64,000 bases of DNA from Adenophora triphylla var. japonica (GCA_022495995.1 JAFEMH010002448.1:276921-340920); one strand, 5' to 3'; shown: positions 42,758 to 55,050, counted from the stretch's first letter. A program made the numbers and translations. Notes: a model not told the origin generated them from the letters alone.

Positions 42758-44146
42758 GGATCTTTGTTTTAAAAACTTTTAAACAAAACAAAAGATTTTT
42801 AAACGATGATGAGGGTCAAACTTTCATTTACCCCTTCCTTTAAGCGTTGTGTGTGTGTGCACGTGCTTCGTTTTTATTTTACAAAAAAAATAAAAATACA
42901 AAAAAAATGCATCAATATACATCTCGTGCATACATTTAAAATTCTTCAAAAACTCTGTTTTACTCGTAAAAGAATTTTAGAGGCCCTTAGCGGCTCTGCA
43001 GCCTTGGCTGTTGCCTCGGTTACACCGCACTCTACTCACACCGCCGCCTCGGTTACACCGCACACTATGCGCACCTTGCCTCGGATACACCGCACACTAC
43101 AACCCTTAACCCGGGAGTGGTCTCGGTTGCAGTCCGTTTGGTCTTCCTAGGCCTCTTGGGCGCGCACGGGATCATTCCAAACATCCCATCCTAGCCAAGC
43201 GTCAACCCCGCACGTTTGAGTCTTGAGTCACACTCGTCCAGTACTCGGTTGGTTTTACCTGGGTCCGTGTCATACGGCTGGATACATATACCATGCCGGC
43301 CATTTTCTCGAGTCAAGGCTCGGAACTCAAGATCCCTTGCGCAAGCGAAAGCGATGAAAGGTCATGCTAAAATCTTGACCACGATCTTGATTTCCGAAGC
43401 TACACCTGCACGATGTTCCGTCCTGATATACATCCATGCTCGCATGACACCATGTCATCATGCCTTTGATACGTCGGCCATGACGATATGACCCAGCCAA
43501 CACCTAACGTCACGGATCCCTTGCGCAAGCAAGGTAAAGAGAGGTCATGCCGAACTCTTGACACGATCTTGACTTAGTGGCCGGCTCGGTTCACTATTCA
43601 CATGGCTAACGCATCAAAACGAACATGACAGCTCGGTCCTTAGGTTCGATTTTTCTTTTAGGCCGGTGGAAACCGCTTGCACTATAGGACCCTCGCCCGG
43701 GGCCGTCCCACCCCGGGATGTCGAAATACAGTGCAAAACGAGGGGCTTATAGCCGCACGTATGGTCTCCATCGACCCGGGATCTAGCATAGTTGCGAAAA
43801 GAAGAGCAATCTTTTCCAACCTACCTAGGATTACTCGAGAAAACATGTTTTAAGTAAATTAAAACAACAAAAAAAAAAATCAAAAATAAAAGAAACGGAA
43901 ACCGCATGCCACGTGAGCTTTCCCCTTTTATCCCGTTAGGCCATTCCCGTGTCTAAACCTTGCCCGTCACCCTCCAAATAACCGAGAGTGGTTGAGAATC
44001 CCCGGAAGCCGCCTTTTTCGCATCGAGGTCACAAGGTCCGATAGCCCTTCCGGTTCAACGGCCCGCACCGTCCGATACTCCCCATGACGGGATCAACGTA
44101 TAATGTGAGGGAAACGGAACCCCGCCACTAAGGAATCTCCAGGACA
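42758..44146 (+). other. Leader of element D with GCAA-loop hairpins
   Basis: Repeats of GCCTCGGTTACACCGCACAC type (43010-43100). Two hairpins: CTTGC-GCAA-GCGAA (43336-43348, imperfect) and CCTTGC-GCAA-GCAAGG (43519-43534, perfect 6-bp stem). The second is followed by AGAGAGGTCATGCCGAA as in leader A. The end block (AACGAGGGGCTTATAG, CAATCTTTTCCAACC) is shared with A and B. Confidence 0.7.
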
Positions 44147-46090
44147 ATGGAGGAGGTGCTGCGAGCCTTCGAAACCATCAAGAAGCGCCAAGAAGAACAA
44201 AGCAAGCCTGGATCATCGACACCTTGCGTCTTCGAGGAACGTAAATCAGATTCTCCAACTGATGGAACCTTTGTCCTCATAGAGGACGAAGATATACCGG
44301 CTCCCCGGTTTCTCAAAGCTATCGGCGGGTCCCGCCTCCGCCAAGCTACGAGATCCCGGCAACGCAAAGCGGCTCTCGCTCAAAGCTCCCCTCAGCGTCG
44401 GTCAAGCGGCTCAGACATGCCCGCCTCGGATCGGTCGGTTTCCGGCTCACGCACATCAAGCTCGGTACAACAACACACATACGTGCCTGCTCAGACAGAT
44501 CCCAATGCATCTCAGTATCCCCGTGGATTCAATCCTCTGCCTCTATATGAGCCTCGCAACCACAATCAAAAGTCCCCATTCTTACCAAGGACGGGCATCC
44601 CGAGCGGATATCCCGACATCTCAAGTTTGCCACTGCTAGTCCGCCAATTGGGGCTAATGAATCATTTCCCCGTTCCCAAACACAACCCTTAGCGGACCGG
44701 GCAATCACGCCCTCAACTTCAACACCCCGGGGTATGGGTTGGTATACACTCAACTACCTCCCCAAGACTCCCGAATGGCGATCCCATCGGCCAATCCACC
44801 CCCATCTTCGGTGTCCGTCCACGAAAACGGTAACCCACCTCGGACCGATCCCCACATGGCTGGGCGATTGAACAAATGAAAGACATGCAAGGCAAGATAG
44901 CTAGTTCTCGGAAGGACTCTCTCACGCCTGCGACCCGAACAAAGTGGTCCCTCTCCCTCCGAAAGTTCGGGATGCCGGAAATGGAAAAGTTTGACGGAAC
45001 AATGCCCAAAACCCACATCGACACCTACGTCCCGGGTATGAGAGCCAAAGGGCAACCCCTCAACGAGATGGCGAGATCATTTTCGGCATTCCCTCAAATC
45101 CACAAAGACTAAGGTGGTTCCTCAATGTGAAGCGCGAAAACCGCTCCACGTGGGATCGAGATCGGTGAAATCTTTACTCGGGAAGTACCGCGCCAATCTT
45201 GAATGGGAAACAAACCGCCATGACACCGCAAGCCACTTAGAACAAAAAGGATGACGAACCGGTGGGCGAGTTCTACAAAAGATGGGCTGGAAGCTAAGCG
45301 AGATAATGGATCCACTTTCCAAAGAAGAGCGAGATGGACATCTTCCATTCCTGCCTCAAACCATCTTTGAGGACCTTGATCGCCCACCATTTCTATCCAG
45401 GATCTCCGTGCCAGTGGTCAACGCCGGACAAAATTTGAAAAGACCCCCGAGTCTTCAAAAGGCAACAGCAACCCCGCCTCATCTTACCGCTATCGAACAA
45501 ACTGGCAACTTCAACTCCCGCCCCGACCAAAGGAAAGGAAGCGGCCAATGGAGCAGTCTGCTACATTCGGAACTGGAGCTCAAGTAAACCGCGATCAAGC
45601 GGCCCCAAAGAATAGCAACCCCCCTCGCTTCCCACGGTTCCGACATTTTGATAACCTGGAAATGCCCTTGGGTCAAGTATTTGAAGCTTTGGTGAAGCGA
45701 AATCTTCTCAAACCACTCGAGAATTTCCAACCGAAGACCCTCAAACCCAACATGGATATGAGCAAGCCGCTGCGCCTTCCATAACTACCCCCGGCCACAC
45801 CACCGAGCAATTTGCTTCGTGCTCAAGCGGGTGGTCCAGGCTCATTGAGGAGGGAAAATTGGAACGCCCCCGTGGTCCCAATACCATCGGAAATCCATTC
45901 CCCGGAACTGACGGGGGTAAACTCAATAGCCTTTGACGAAACTCCAAGCGAGAGCGGACCCCCTGCAATTTCCGAGACCGTCGGCATGCCGTCCCGCTAC
46001 GATCGGGAGCGTGAAACCGTGAGTCAAGAGATCTCGTGACCGGGAATTCCGAGCAAAGAACGCCCAGGGCCACCTTTGTCTCCCTACGAT
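44147..46090 (+). pseudogene. gag: gag of element D (broken)
   Basis: The N-terminal MEEVLRAFETIKKRQEEQSK and DGTFVLIED match A gag; the true start is probably slightly upstream of 44147. The capsid-like core at 44960-45300 has MPEMEKFDGT and HIDTYVPGMRAKG. Near 45770-45830 the zinc-finger region is present but frameshifted. GKLERP and the IEWVP-type linker follow. At least four frame changes. It would form particles with RNA if intact. Confidence 0.78.
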
Positions 46091-46114
46091 CTTTGCCCCG
46101 CCTAAGGCATACAA

Positions 46115-46640
46115 ATGGATGGATCGAACGTTCCCCGAGGAGGCCCGAGTCCAGACGGTAGCACGGGAAGCGGTTTAGCCTTCACGTACGATGACTTGCC
46201 AATATGTGAGAATCGGCACAACGAAGCCCTCCTCATCCTCATAAAAATAGAGATGTTCTTCCTCCCGAATGTCTTGATTGATAACGGCTCCGCGATCAAC
46301 ATCATCGCTTTAAGCACACCGAAACGACTCCGCATCGACCGTTCTCTGCGATAAGGCCTTCACCTCGGGTAATCCGAGCCTACGACTCCACCGCACGACC
46401 CAATCGTAGGAGTCATCAATATTAGGATCCAATTCGACGTACAAGCTGAGTCGGTAGAGTTCCAAGTCGTGGAAATCAAACCAACCTTTCTCTCGCTTTG
46501 TTGGGACGGCCTTGGATACATCGAGATGAAAGCAAAAGATCATCTACTCTTCACCAATGCGTGAAATTCATCAATGCCAATGGAGCGATCGAAGTGATCC
46601 GCGGAAGCGGTGCGATGGCAAGTGCTTGGCCAGCAAGCTA
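46115..46640 (+). pseudogene. pro: Protease of element D (protease 1 type)
   Basis: NVLIDNGSAINII has the active-site Asp; RAYDSTAR (near 46380) and LHQCVKFINANG (near 46550) follow in shifted frames. It is closest to protease 1 of A and B by position after gag. No protease 2 was found in D. Confidence 0.75.
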
Positions 46641-47400
46641 TGACCCGTAAGAAGGTCCCGACATGACCGAATACTCTTCCCCGGATGATTCTCCTACCCC
46701 GTCCCGCTACGAAGTGGGATCCTTACATCCACGCTCTAAGCCGCGACGAGTGGAAATTGAAGAACTCATGGGTCGGGATGACAACTCGACATATGCGACC
46801 GTGAAGAATGCTTGAGAGAGGATCAAGAGATGGATGCCCTAATGGAGATTGATCGAGGAGTAGACCCTTACTTCGCCGAAAACCCTCTTGCAACCGGCTC
46901 ATCACCGATCCCCTACAAGACAACCCTCTAGCCGACACTCTCGGATCTTACGGGGACAGCCATCATAGCCTAGTTCAATTCAACATTCCGGTGTCCGACC
47001 CAGACGAACAATGGCGCAACCTCCTCCAAGGCTTAATCGTGGGAAGGAGATATAGCATGTCCGCTCGAATCGGACATTGTAAACGTCGTCCAAGCAAAGA
47101 TCCCGGATAAAGAAGCGTATTCTATGAAAGTGATCAACATCGGCAAAATCCACTCCGAATCGTGAATGCTTCGCCCTCCTAGAAGTAGCCCTCGGCGACT
47201 TCTATCATTAAAAACCCCCAAGGACCGGTGGCAACACTAATGGAGGGACATCATCGTGGAGCGGCCAAAAACCTCCGCGATACGGTTTGAAATCGAACCG
47301 CATGCAAGCTACTTTCCGGGACTCATGCCAAGGGAAGATTGGCCACTCGAACCCGGCACTACTCCTCTAGAGCTACGGCCATCCGGGAGTAATGAAGCCT
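46641..47400 (+). pseudogene. Element D region with one copy of the triplicated domain
   Basis: Around 46970-47205, frames encode VQFNIPVSDPDEQWRNLLQG, a later VVQAKIPDK and ECFALLEVAL type ending, which fits the pattern repeated three times in A (10691-11999). Acidic sequence precedes it. Heavily frameshifted. Its presence in a third family supports it being a genuine Tat domain. Confidence 0.5.
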
Positions 47401-47730
47401 GGTTCAATCCCTCGTCGCCTATAGTCTAGCCGAGTCTTGTTGTACGTGTATTCACATCTTTTGTGTCTTTTGACGGCTTTACGCCCGACGATTGTGAATC
47501 TTTGATCAACAATGTACATCTTCCCGCTTTCAATAAAAGGTCCGACCTTCCTAAAAAACCATTTCCTATCATTGCATTCTCTAACAAATGATGACATTTA
47601 ACTAATCAAAACAGCTTAAATTCATCTATACAAAAGGCAAACACATTAATTAAATAAATGCATCAAGCAAACATTTAAGCATGTTGTCAAACGAGAGAAA
47701 AGCCGGGCCCAAGTCGCCGAGAAGGTTTTA
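47401..47730 (+). other. Deletion joint region of element D (RT and RNase H missing)
   Basis: AT-rich sequence without coding similarity. Protease 2, G-patch, RT and most of RNase H would be expected between 47400 and 47730 but are absent; no YVDD box is present in D. Confidence 0.6.
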
Positions 47731-49070
47731 ATCACAACGATTTGCAAGATTGCTTGAAGGGCCAAAGAGACGCAAGTTCGACGCCATTTCCAGCACAAAC
47801 CGGATCTTCCCACACCTCAAGAGCGGGAAACCACCTTCATGAACAAGGAAGACCCACACACGAAGGGGACCAAACCAAGAGCATCATGGTCCCTAAAACG
47901 CCTCGCCTCTCACTTCGTCATCCTCGGGGATATGTTATACAAGAAACGCTACCATGGGCCACTCCTACGCTGCATCGGGCCAAGAAGAAGCAAAGCCGCT
48001 TCATGAACGTAAGTCCACAATGGGGCTTGCGGTCCCCACATGAACGCCCGTAGCCACCGATGCAAATCATTCTCGGGATGGGCTACTACTGGATCTCCAT
48101 GGAGCGGATTGCATCCACTTTGTCCGAAGGCGCGACAAGTGCCAACGGTTCTCCAACCTCAATCATCTACCACCCCACGATCTCTCTTGCATGACTACAC
48201 CTTGGCCCTTTGCCACTTGGGGAATTGACGTCATCGGGAAAATCGCTTCCGCCGAGCGGCAACGGTCACGAGTTCATCTTAGTAGCCATCGACTACTTCA
48301 CCCAAAATGGGTCGAAGCCAAGTCCTACAAGGTACTCACCTCCAAGAAGGTCGCGCATTTCCTAAAAGAAAACATCATCTGCCGATACGGCATCCCAAAT
48401 GAGGTCATATCGAGACAACGGCTCACACTTCGAAGGAGAATTCGACAGACCGCCGGCTGAATTCAAGATCACACGCCACAAATCTTCTCCCTACCGGCCA
48501 CAAACAAACGGCGCCGTGGAAGCGAAACAAAACCCTCGAACGGATCATCCGAAAAAATGACCACCCGAGGACGAGATTGGCCCGAGAAACTGCACCTTGC
48601 ACTTTGGGGCTACCGCACATCGGTCGAATGCCCACGGGAGAAACCCCATTTGCCCCGACCTACGGGATGGAAGCAGCCCTTCCCATCGAGCCGGAAATTC
48701 CCTCACTCCGAGTGCTTTGTTAGAAAATGACATCAACGAAGTTGAATGGCTCCGAAGCCGACATTGACGAATTGGCTCGCTAGACGAGCGACGACTAAAG
48801 GCCATGGAACACGTCCGAGCCTATCAAAGCAGATGGCTAGAGCTTTCGACAAGAAAGTCAAATCCCGAGACATCGTGGAAGGTGACCTTGTACTCGAAAG
48901 AAAAGCCTCCCACTCGAACCAACCCACTGGGAAAATGGGAACCCACATGGATCGGCCCTTTCGTGGTTCAAAAGATCTTCTCCGGAGGCGCCATGAAGCT
49001 AACAGAGACCTAGACGGCAATCCCTTCCATGAATCCAAATAATCGGAAGCAAACTTCGCAGATACTTCGC
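47731..49070 (+). pseudogene. Integrase of element D (broken)
   Basis: Zinc region LASHFVILG and GPLLRC type sequence (47900-47980). Core with RRRDKCQRFSNLNHL, MTTPWPFATWGIDVIGK and KENIICRYGIPNEVIS (48130-48410). C-terminal AYQSRW, WIGPFVVQKIFSGGAMK (48940-49000) and LDGNPF. Several frameshifts, including one in the second-Asp region near 48415. It matches B integrase closely. Confidence 0.82.
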
Positions 49071-49113
49071 CTAAAGAAGAACAAATTGCATCTCTTGGCA
49101 CTCCATGTAGTGT

Positions 49114-49172
49114 CGAACTACGCGCACTGAGCCCTCTAGTCCTGGGAACGTAGGCAACCTTAATTGGTCCGG
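49114..49172 (+). other. Post-integrase stem-loop box of element D
   Basis: GAACTACGCGCACTGAGCCC-TCTAGTCCT-GGGAACGTAGGCAACC, then TTAATTGGTCCGGTC. CCC pairs with GGG. Same flanks as in B and C. Confidence 0.72.
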
Positions 49173-49429
49173 TCTAAAAACACACAAAAAGTCAAAAGTT
49201 TGAATGTCAATCAAGACCTCCATCAAGCTACGCACTTTTCAAGAACATTGCCCAAACTAGCTCACCTTGACCAAGTCAACGGGGCACCGGGCAACATGGT
49301 CGTAAGTCCAATTCCTTTCTACTCAACAGTAAAAACACAAAGGCATCTACGCTTTCGGAAGCACAAGGCAGCTAATGCTCCGCCCAAACGCGGTTCAAGA
49401 ATGCGAAGACGATTCAAAGTCCTCGCGCA

Positions 49430-50040
49430 AGGGATTACATCAAACTCGTGCTGAAGAAGATCGATTCTAAAGTCCTCGTGACATATACCAATAAACCTGC
49501 GGCTAGAAGACGATTCAAAAAAGTCTCACAGACAGGTCAAGATCATTACATCCACAATCAAGTGCTAGAAGACGATTCAAAGTCTCGCGCATACATTCAA
49601 CATCAAATCAAGTGTTAGAAGACGATCTAAAGTCCTCGCGCATCACATCAACCGCCGCCGTATGATCACGATTCAAAAGTCCCAAAGCCCTCTGGGCCGT
49701 GGCACTAACCGGCACGCTGTAAGACGAGCCATTCAAGTCCTCCAGCGTGGCGCACAAACCACCGCTTAAAGATCCATTCAAAAGTCCTCCAGCCGGCACT
49801 GGCAACATTTCTTGATGACGATTCAACCGCCGTCCCCTCATTCAAAGTCCTCACCAAGCCAGGCTACCAAAGACGACTTAAGACGATTTAACAAACGTGT
49901 TTGCCGTGGCACCAACCGCCGCCGATGACGATTCAAAGTCCTCCAGCCAACAAGTGGCACCAACCGCCGCCGCGATGACGATTCAAAGTCTCTCTGGGCC
50001 GTGGGCACCAACCCGCAATCCGAAGCACGATTCAGGTCTC
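49430..50040 (+). repeat. Irregular repeats in the D 3' region
   Basis: About ten copies of GACGATTCAAAGTCCTC with spacers of variable length, several followed by GCCGTGGCACCAACCGCC. 49173-49430 has no recognisable feature. Confidence 0.75.
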
Positions 50041-50149
50041 ACTCTACCTCCAAACTCAAATGAAGGCTTTAAACCACTCGAGTCCCAAGACCGCATAAAC
50101 CTCCCAAATGATTATCCCCTGCCCTAAGGCCTTAAACCACCCGATTAGG

Positions 50150-50761
50150 AAAATGCGTAAAGAGTAACTCTTTCATCCCAGACACCACCACGCCTCATCA
50201 AACCTCGACCCTCCCTGGGCGGTCACCACATCCCAGGACACCACCACGCCCTACCACCGACCTCTACGGCCACAAGACACTTCGTGGCACCACCACGCCT
50301 ATGCACTCACAAATTCACGACCTCTCGAACTACGAACTGTGCTTGATTCCCGCCAGGATACGTAGGAATCCTATCACAAGGTCCAGCAAATGCCATCGAC
50401 CTACATGCGAGTCACCTGCAGACACCACCACGTTCCTACCACCGACCTCGGCGGTCACACACACACCTCAGTAGGCACCACTCACGCCCGCATTCACAAA
50501 ACACTCACCCCACACCCGAATTGCCTACGACTGTGCTTGATTCCCCGCCAGTGGATACGTAGGGAATCCTATCACACGAGTCCAAAAATATACGACCTGC
50601 AAACTGGGCCACACAAAACGACACACCACCACGTCCTCACACATTGACCCTCACTTCGGCCACTTCTCTCCCAAAGACGCGATCCGTGACATTAGGACCC
50701 TTATCTTACTCCCGGGCGACCCTCCCACTTCTTTCATAAGCGACGCTCGCCGAGGGGCTTT
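50150..50761 (+). other. D pre-LTR region: CACCACGCC repeats, two stem-loop boxes, polypurine tract
   Basis: Scattered ACCACCACGCC motifs. Boxes at about 50327-50371 (GAACTACGAACTGTGCTTGA, GGATACGTAGGAATCC) and a degenerate one at about 50526-50569. CACTT (50726-50730) with AAGCG (50738-50742), then CGACGCTCGCCGAGGGGCTT before the LTR. Confidence 0.72.
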
Positions 50762-52286
50762 CGTAAGTACTCCCAACTGATCACCCCCTTTCAAACACAC
50801 GGGAAACACCGTTGCAGACTCATCCACGCAGCTCTCGTAGACCTCTCTCACTCAAAACCCCTCTCAAAACCCCCTCTCAAAACCCCCTAACCAAACCAAG
50901 CGGAGGAGCCTTTCGGGGATAAAAAGGGACAAAGGACCTTTTGGGAATTTTCAGAAATCGTAGGTGGCAATTAAGGTCCGTACGGACCTCTTTTTGCTTT
51001 TCAATGATTACTAAATCCCCTTAAAGTCCTCACAATATTCCCTCAAAATCCCGGGGAAAATGATTACTTCCCTCGCAGAGTTGGTCCGTACCTTAACCTC
51101 TTTTTTGCATGCAAGATGGTCCGTGACTTTGACCTTATTGCTCAGTGGAACACCATCATTCCGTAATATTCTCCATCATCAGCGCATTCCCCTCAAATCG
51201 AGGAAATCCAAAAAATTCCCCCGGGATAACTCAAGGAGGTCCGCACGGACCTCCTTGCTCCGAAATTTTTACTATAAATAGAGGGCTCCCCTCCTCATTT
51301 TCACACACCTCCCTCTTCTCTCTCTTCCTCCCTTAGCCTTCTCGGTTTCCCTCTAAGTCCTCTCGAGGCACTCCCGCCCCTTTCGTGATCCTTTCCCGAG
51401 GCCTTCCGAGCTCCCTTGTGGTGCTCCGGGGGCCTCCCCGAGCGCTTCCCGAGACGCTCCCGCGCCGCCCGCGCAGGCACTCTCGAGGTGCACTCCGAGG
51501 CCCCTCGTGGTACTCCGAGGCCTTGTCTCGGCCTTTCCACCTGTGCACCCCTAGCCTCTTTCCGAGTCAAACCGACGATCCCAAACCACGCCGAAACTCC
51601 CGCCCCCGAGCTGACTCCCTCGCCACCACAACGCACGCCGAATCCCTCTCGCCCGAGTGATCCCGCGACGATCCCCACGCACGCCGGAACCTCTCGCCCG
51701 AACGCAGCCTCGCAACCTCAACTCACGCCGAAAACTCTCGTCCGTTGCAGTACAACCTGGCCCCTCCCGAAGCAATCCCGATCCATACCGGAACGCTACT
51801 CCGACCTCAAACACCATTCCCCAATGCGGAAGATAACAGACACGAACCAACATTTGTAAGGCTTCCTTCCTATACTATTTCAATACATTTCCATACATAG
51901 CATACAAATGTGTGGGAGACATCCGATTACAAAGATGCATTTTTAAAAGCACACACACACACACACAACATTTAAAGGATATTAAAGGGTATCCGAAAGA
52001 CTCGCTTACGAGGCTACTCTAGTGAGCTTCTAATATTCCTAATATTCTCTTCCCCGAGGAGTCATCTCGACCTCCGAACTCAAAAATCTCATCACACAAA
52101 AAAACAAGCTTTAAAAACCTCCTTATCTTTAAACCGATGCCCTTTTTCAATAATGTTTTGGGCTTAATAAAAACGGCAAGTGGCGAACTCTACAAATGCG
52201 AAAACAAACGGCGAGACACTCTCCAACGCGAAAGATCGCTGGGAGATGCCGGGGGCCGCGAGGCCTTTCTGGATCCGGCTATTTCA
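50762..52286 (+). repeat. 3' LTR of element D (about 1525 bp)
   Basis: Start CGTAAGTACTCCC, end CTATTTCA followed by ACTTC. TATA box at 51272-51281. It differs from the 5' LTR by numerous small insertions, many of them turning CTG into CTCG. Confidence 0.92.
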
Positions 52287-52291
52287 ACTTC

Positions 52292-53990
52292 TCGAGATGT
52301 TACGCCGAGAGCCGGCTTAGGACCGGTCGCGCAAAGCTTCATACTCGGCCGCATTGTTGGTTGTTTCAAAATTCGGCTTTGATGGCTATGGGAGCGTGTG
52401 CTCGTCTGGGATCGACAAGGAGCATTCCAATACCATTTCCCTTCTTGTTGGTCGCCCCATCGAAGAAGAGCTGCGTCGGTTTGCACTGGCCTGCTTAAAA
52501 GATCCCGTCATTCGAAACCGCGGATCGTGACCCTGGGTTCACCGCTTGGGAAGTCTCGCGCGATTCGCCATTACTCGCCCTTTGTTGATTTTCGACCATG
52601 TACATGATGTCGAACTCACCAGAAGAATGACCACTGGCTAGTCTCATCGACAGAATGGCTTTGTCGAAGAGATATTGGACGGGGTCCATCTTGAGACCAG
52701 AGCAAGAATGTGACTACATGTAGTGTTTCAGTTTCCTGACTACCCATACCAAGGCGGTACAAGTTTTCTCTAATGCTGAGTAGCTGAGTTCACTTCCCTG
52801 AAGCTTTCGGCTTACGAAGTAGATTGCATGCTCAACTTTGGAATCTTTCTGTTCTTGTGCCAACATTGCTCCGATTGACGTATCTGTCACTGTCAGGTAC
52901 AGGAGGAGTGGCTTGTCTTCATGTGGCGGGCACAGGATTGGGGGATTCACCAAGTATGTCTTGATTTTCTCGAAAGCTGCCTGGCACTCGGAGTCCCATT
53001 TGATGTCGGCATTCTTCTTCATCAGCTTGAACATTGGCTCGCAGAGAGATGTCAACTGGTTGATGAAGCGACTGATGTACTGAAGTCTTCCCATAAAACT
53101 TTTCACTTCTGTCAGTGTCTGAGGTGGCTTCATGTCGATGATGGCCTTGATTTTCTTGGGATCGGCTTCGATACCTCTTTCTGTAACCATGTACCCCAGT
53201 ACCTTGCCTCGCTTGACGCCGAAGGTGCACTTTGCAGGTTCAATCTCATGGAGTGCTTTCGAGTCCGTTGGAAGAACTTTCTCGCATCTATCATGTGCCG
53301 CATGTCCGATCCTCTGGAGTGGATGATCATATCGTCGACGTACATTTCGATTTCCTTGTGAATCATGTCATGGAAGAGGGCCATGCAGCCCGCTGGTAAG
53401 TAGCCCCACAGTTTCTTAAACCGAACGGCATGACCGTGTAGCAAGCATGTCCCCACTGAGTGGTGAAAGCAGCCTTGGATTGATATTCCTCGGACATTTT
53501 GATCTGGTTGTATCCGGCAAACCCATCCACGAAGGACTTTACTTCGAAATTTGCCGGTGTCGACTAGCATGTCGATGTTGGGCAAGGGAAATCATCTTTA
53601 GGGCCGGCCTTGTTGAGATCTCGGAAATCCACACAAAGATCTCGACCTTTCCATTGGCCTTCGTGACCGTCACGATGTTGGAGAGCCGTGTCGGGTACTC
53701 AATTACTCGATGAAGCCGACGCGGAGCATTTTCTCAATTTCTTCTTTCACTTGCAAGGACCACTCCGCTTGATCTTGCGCAATTTCGCTTTGATAGGCTT
53801 CGATTCTCGATCCAGGGAATTCTCGTGCTCCACGATCGAGGGATCGAGTCCCGGCATGTCCCGATATGACCAGCGAACACGTCAACATACTCTTGAGGAG
53901 ATTTATCGTGGCTTCTTTTCTCGCATCGGCGAAGAAACCGCCCACTTCAGGTCTCTTTTTTAGGCTCTTGCACTGACCCCAGATTCACTT
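52292..53990 (-). pseudogene. pol: Element B reverse transcriptase and RNase H N-terminal part
   Basis: RT begins near 53950 with a VKEEIEKMLRVGFIE block (53740-53703). The palm follows in other frames: the region of the first catalytic Asp near 53620, then EMYVDDMIIHS with YVDD at 53342-53331 intact. The thumb and connection (53190-52714) are one clean frame: FMGRLQYISRFI, YFVSRKLQGSELSYS, KLKHYM. DPVQYLFDKAILSMRLA (52689) leads to RNase H, with NNAAEYEA near 52345. It is cut by D at 52291. Three or more frameshifts lie between 53950 and 53190. Together with 41331-41150 it completes RNase H. Confidence 0.9.
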
Positions 53991-55050
53991 TAGTCATAAC
54001 CTCTTCGGCAGCTTGGGCCCGATTGTCCTCTTGATCTACTACATGCTTGAAAACTTCTTTAATGTATTGTTCATTTAATGTGTCTACTTCTTTATTAAGG
54101 AGTCGTTATTAACGTCTTTTAAGTTGTTTGTTAACTTATCAGTTGTTAAAGTGGCAATGAGGGGATACTCCGAAAGGTCAGACTTTTCATTAAATGCGAA
54201 TGGAAATACATTGTTGGCTACATTATCATAGTCTTCTGGCGTAAGGCCGTTGGACGACTCGAGGACTGGACTTTAACAAGGACTCGACTCGCAGGGTTCG
54301 AGACCGGGTTTAGGGAGATGTGGGTGCAGCCCATCTTGTCTTCCATTTCGTCCGGCTTGCCCTCGTCCGGTGAAAGTTACCCAGCTTTTTCAAAGGGCAT
54401 TGCTGGATGCTTGATGAGGGTTCGGGGTCGAGAGGCTTGGCTTCGCCGTCCCAATCATGGCGATCATGCTATTTTCTGAGCCCAGTCAATCGTTTGGCAC
54501 CTCCATGACTTCTTCAAAAGACTCGTAGAGCGGGTCCACCGAGAGCGTCTTCTATGAATTCCGGTTCCTTCGCTTTGGAGTTACCGTCTCGAATGTGGCC
54601 TCGGCGGCCGACCCGAATAGCTGCTTCCGTGAAGAGTGTCTCGAGTTGCTCTTCTATGTCCGGGATTCCTTTGAATGTGTACTCATGCCGAACCGTGGTG
54701 GCAATTGGTCCAGGTAGAGTTGTGATGTCGAGAACGCTCCCCTTATCGGATTAGCCTTGAGTCCTCTCGAAACGCTTGAGGTCCCGTGCTAGCTTTTCCA
54801 TCCTTTCGTAGTCTCGTGCCGACTTTCCCCGCTTCTTTCTCATCTTCATCAGCTCCACTTTCGTCCCCTCAAGCTTCGCCTTCCGCTGCCGGCCCCCGCT
54901 CGCTGGGTTCCCTTGCCGGTCCCCTCGCTCGCTATTCGGTTCCCTTGATGAAGTAATGAGCGAGGTCGAAACCGTAAGGTTGGAGGTTGGGTGTGCCGCT
55001 TGAGGTTCCCCTTGCGGGGCCGCCGCCTTGGTGCGGCGAGCCTTTTGTTT
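53991..55050 (-). pseudogene. Element B linker between G-patch and RT
   Basis: No single frame persists. An acidic region around 54650-54850 and a Thr/Gly/Arg-rich piece (GTGKGTQRAGAGS, about 54950) correspond to the minisatellite linker of A. An AT-rich patch (54060-54150) has no assignable coding. Ogre elements often carry an intron near here; I could not define one. Confidence 0.45.

Larger units (their letters stand above)
41332..52286 (+). mobile_element. Element D: Tat-type Ty3-gypsy without RT, nested in element B
   Basis: LTRs at 41332-42743 and about 50762-52286, with 5-bp target duplication ACTTC at 41327-41331 and 52287-52291. It has leader, gag, one protease, one copy of the triplicated domain and integrase, but RT and most of RNase H are missing. 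It has no antisense genes; 49165-50761 holds repeats only. Orientation is opposite to its host B. The 3' LTR is about 110 bp longer than the 5' LTR because of many small insertions. Confidence 0.93.
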
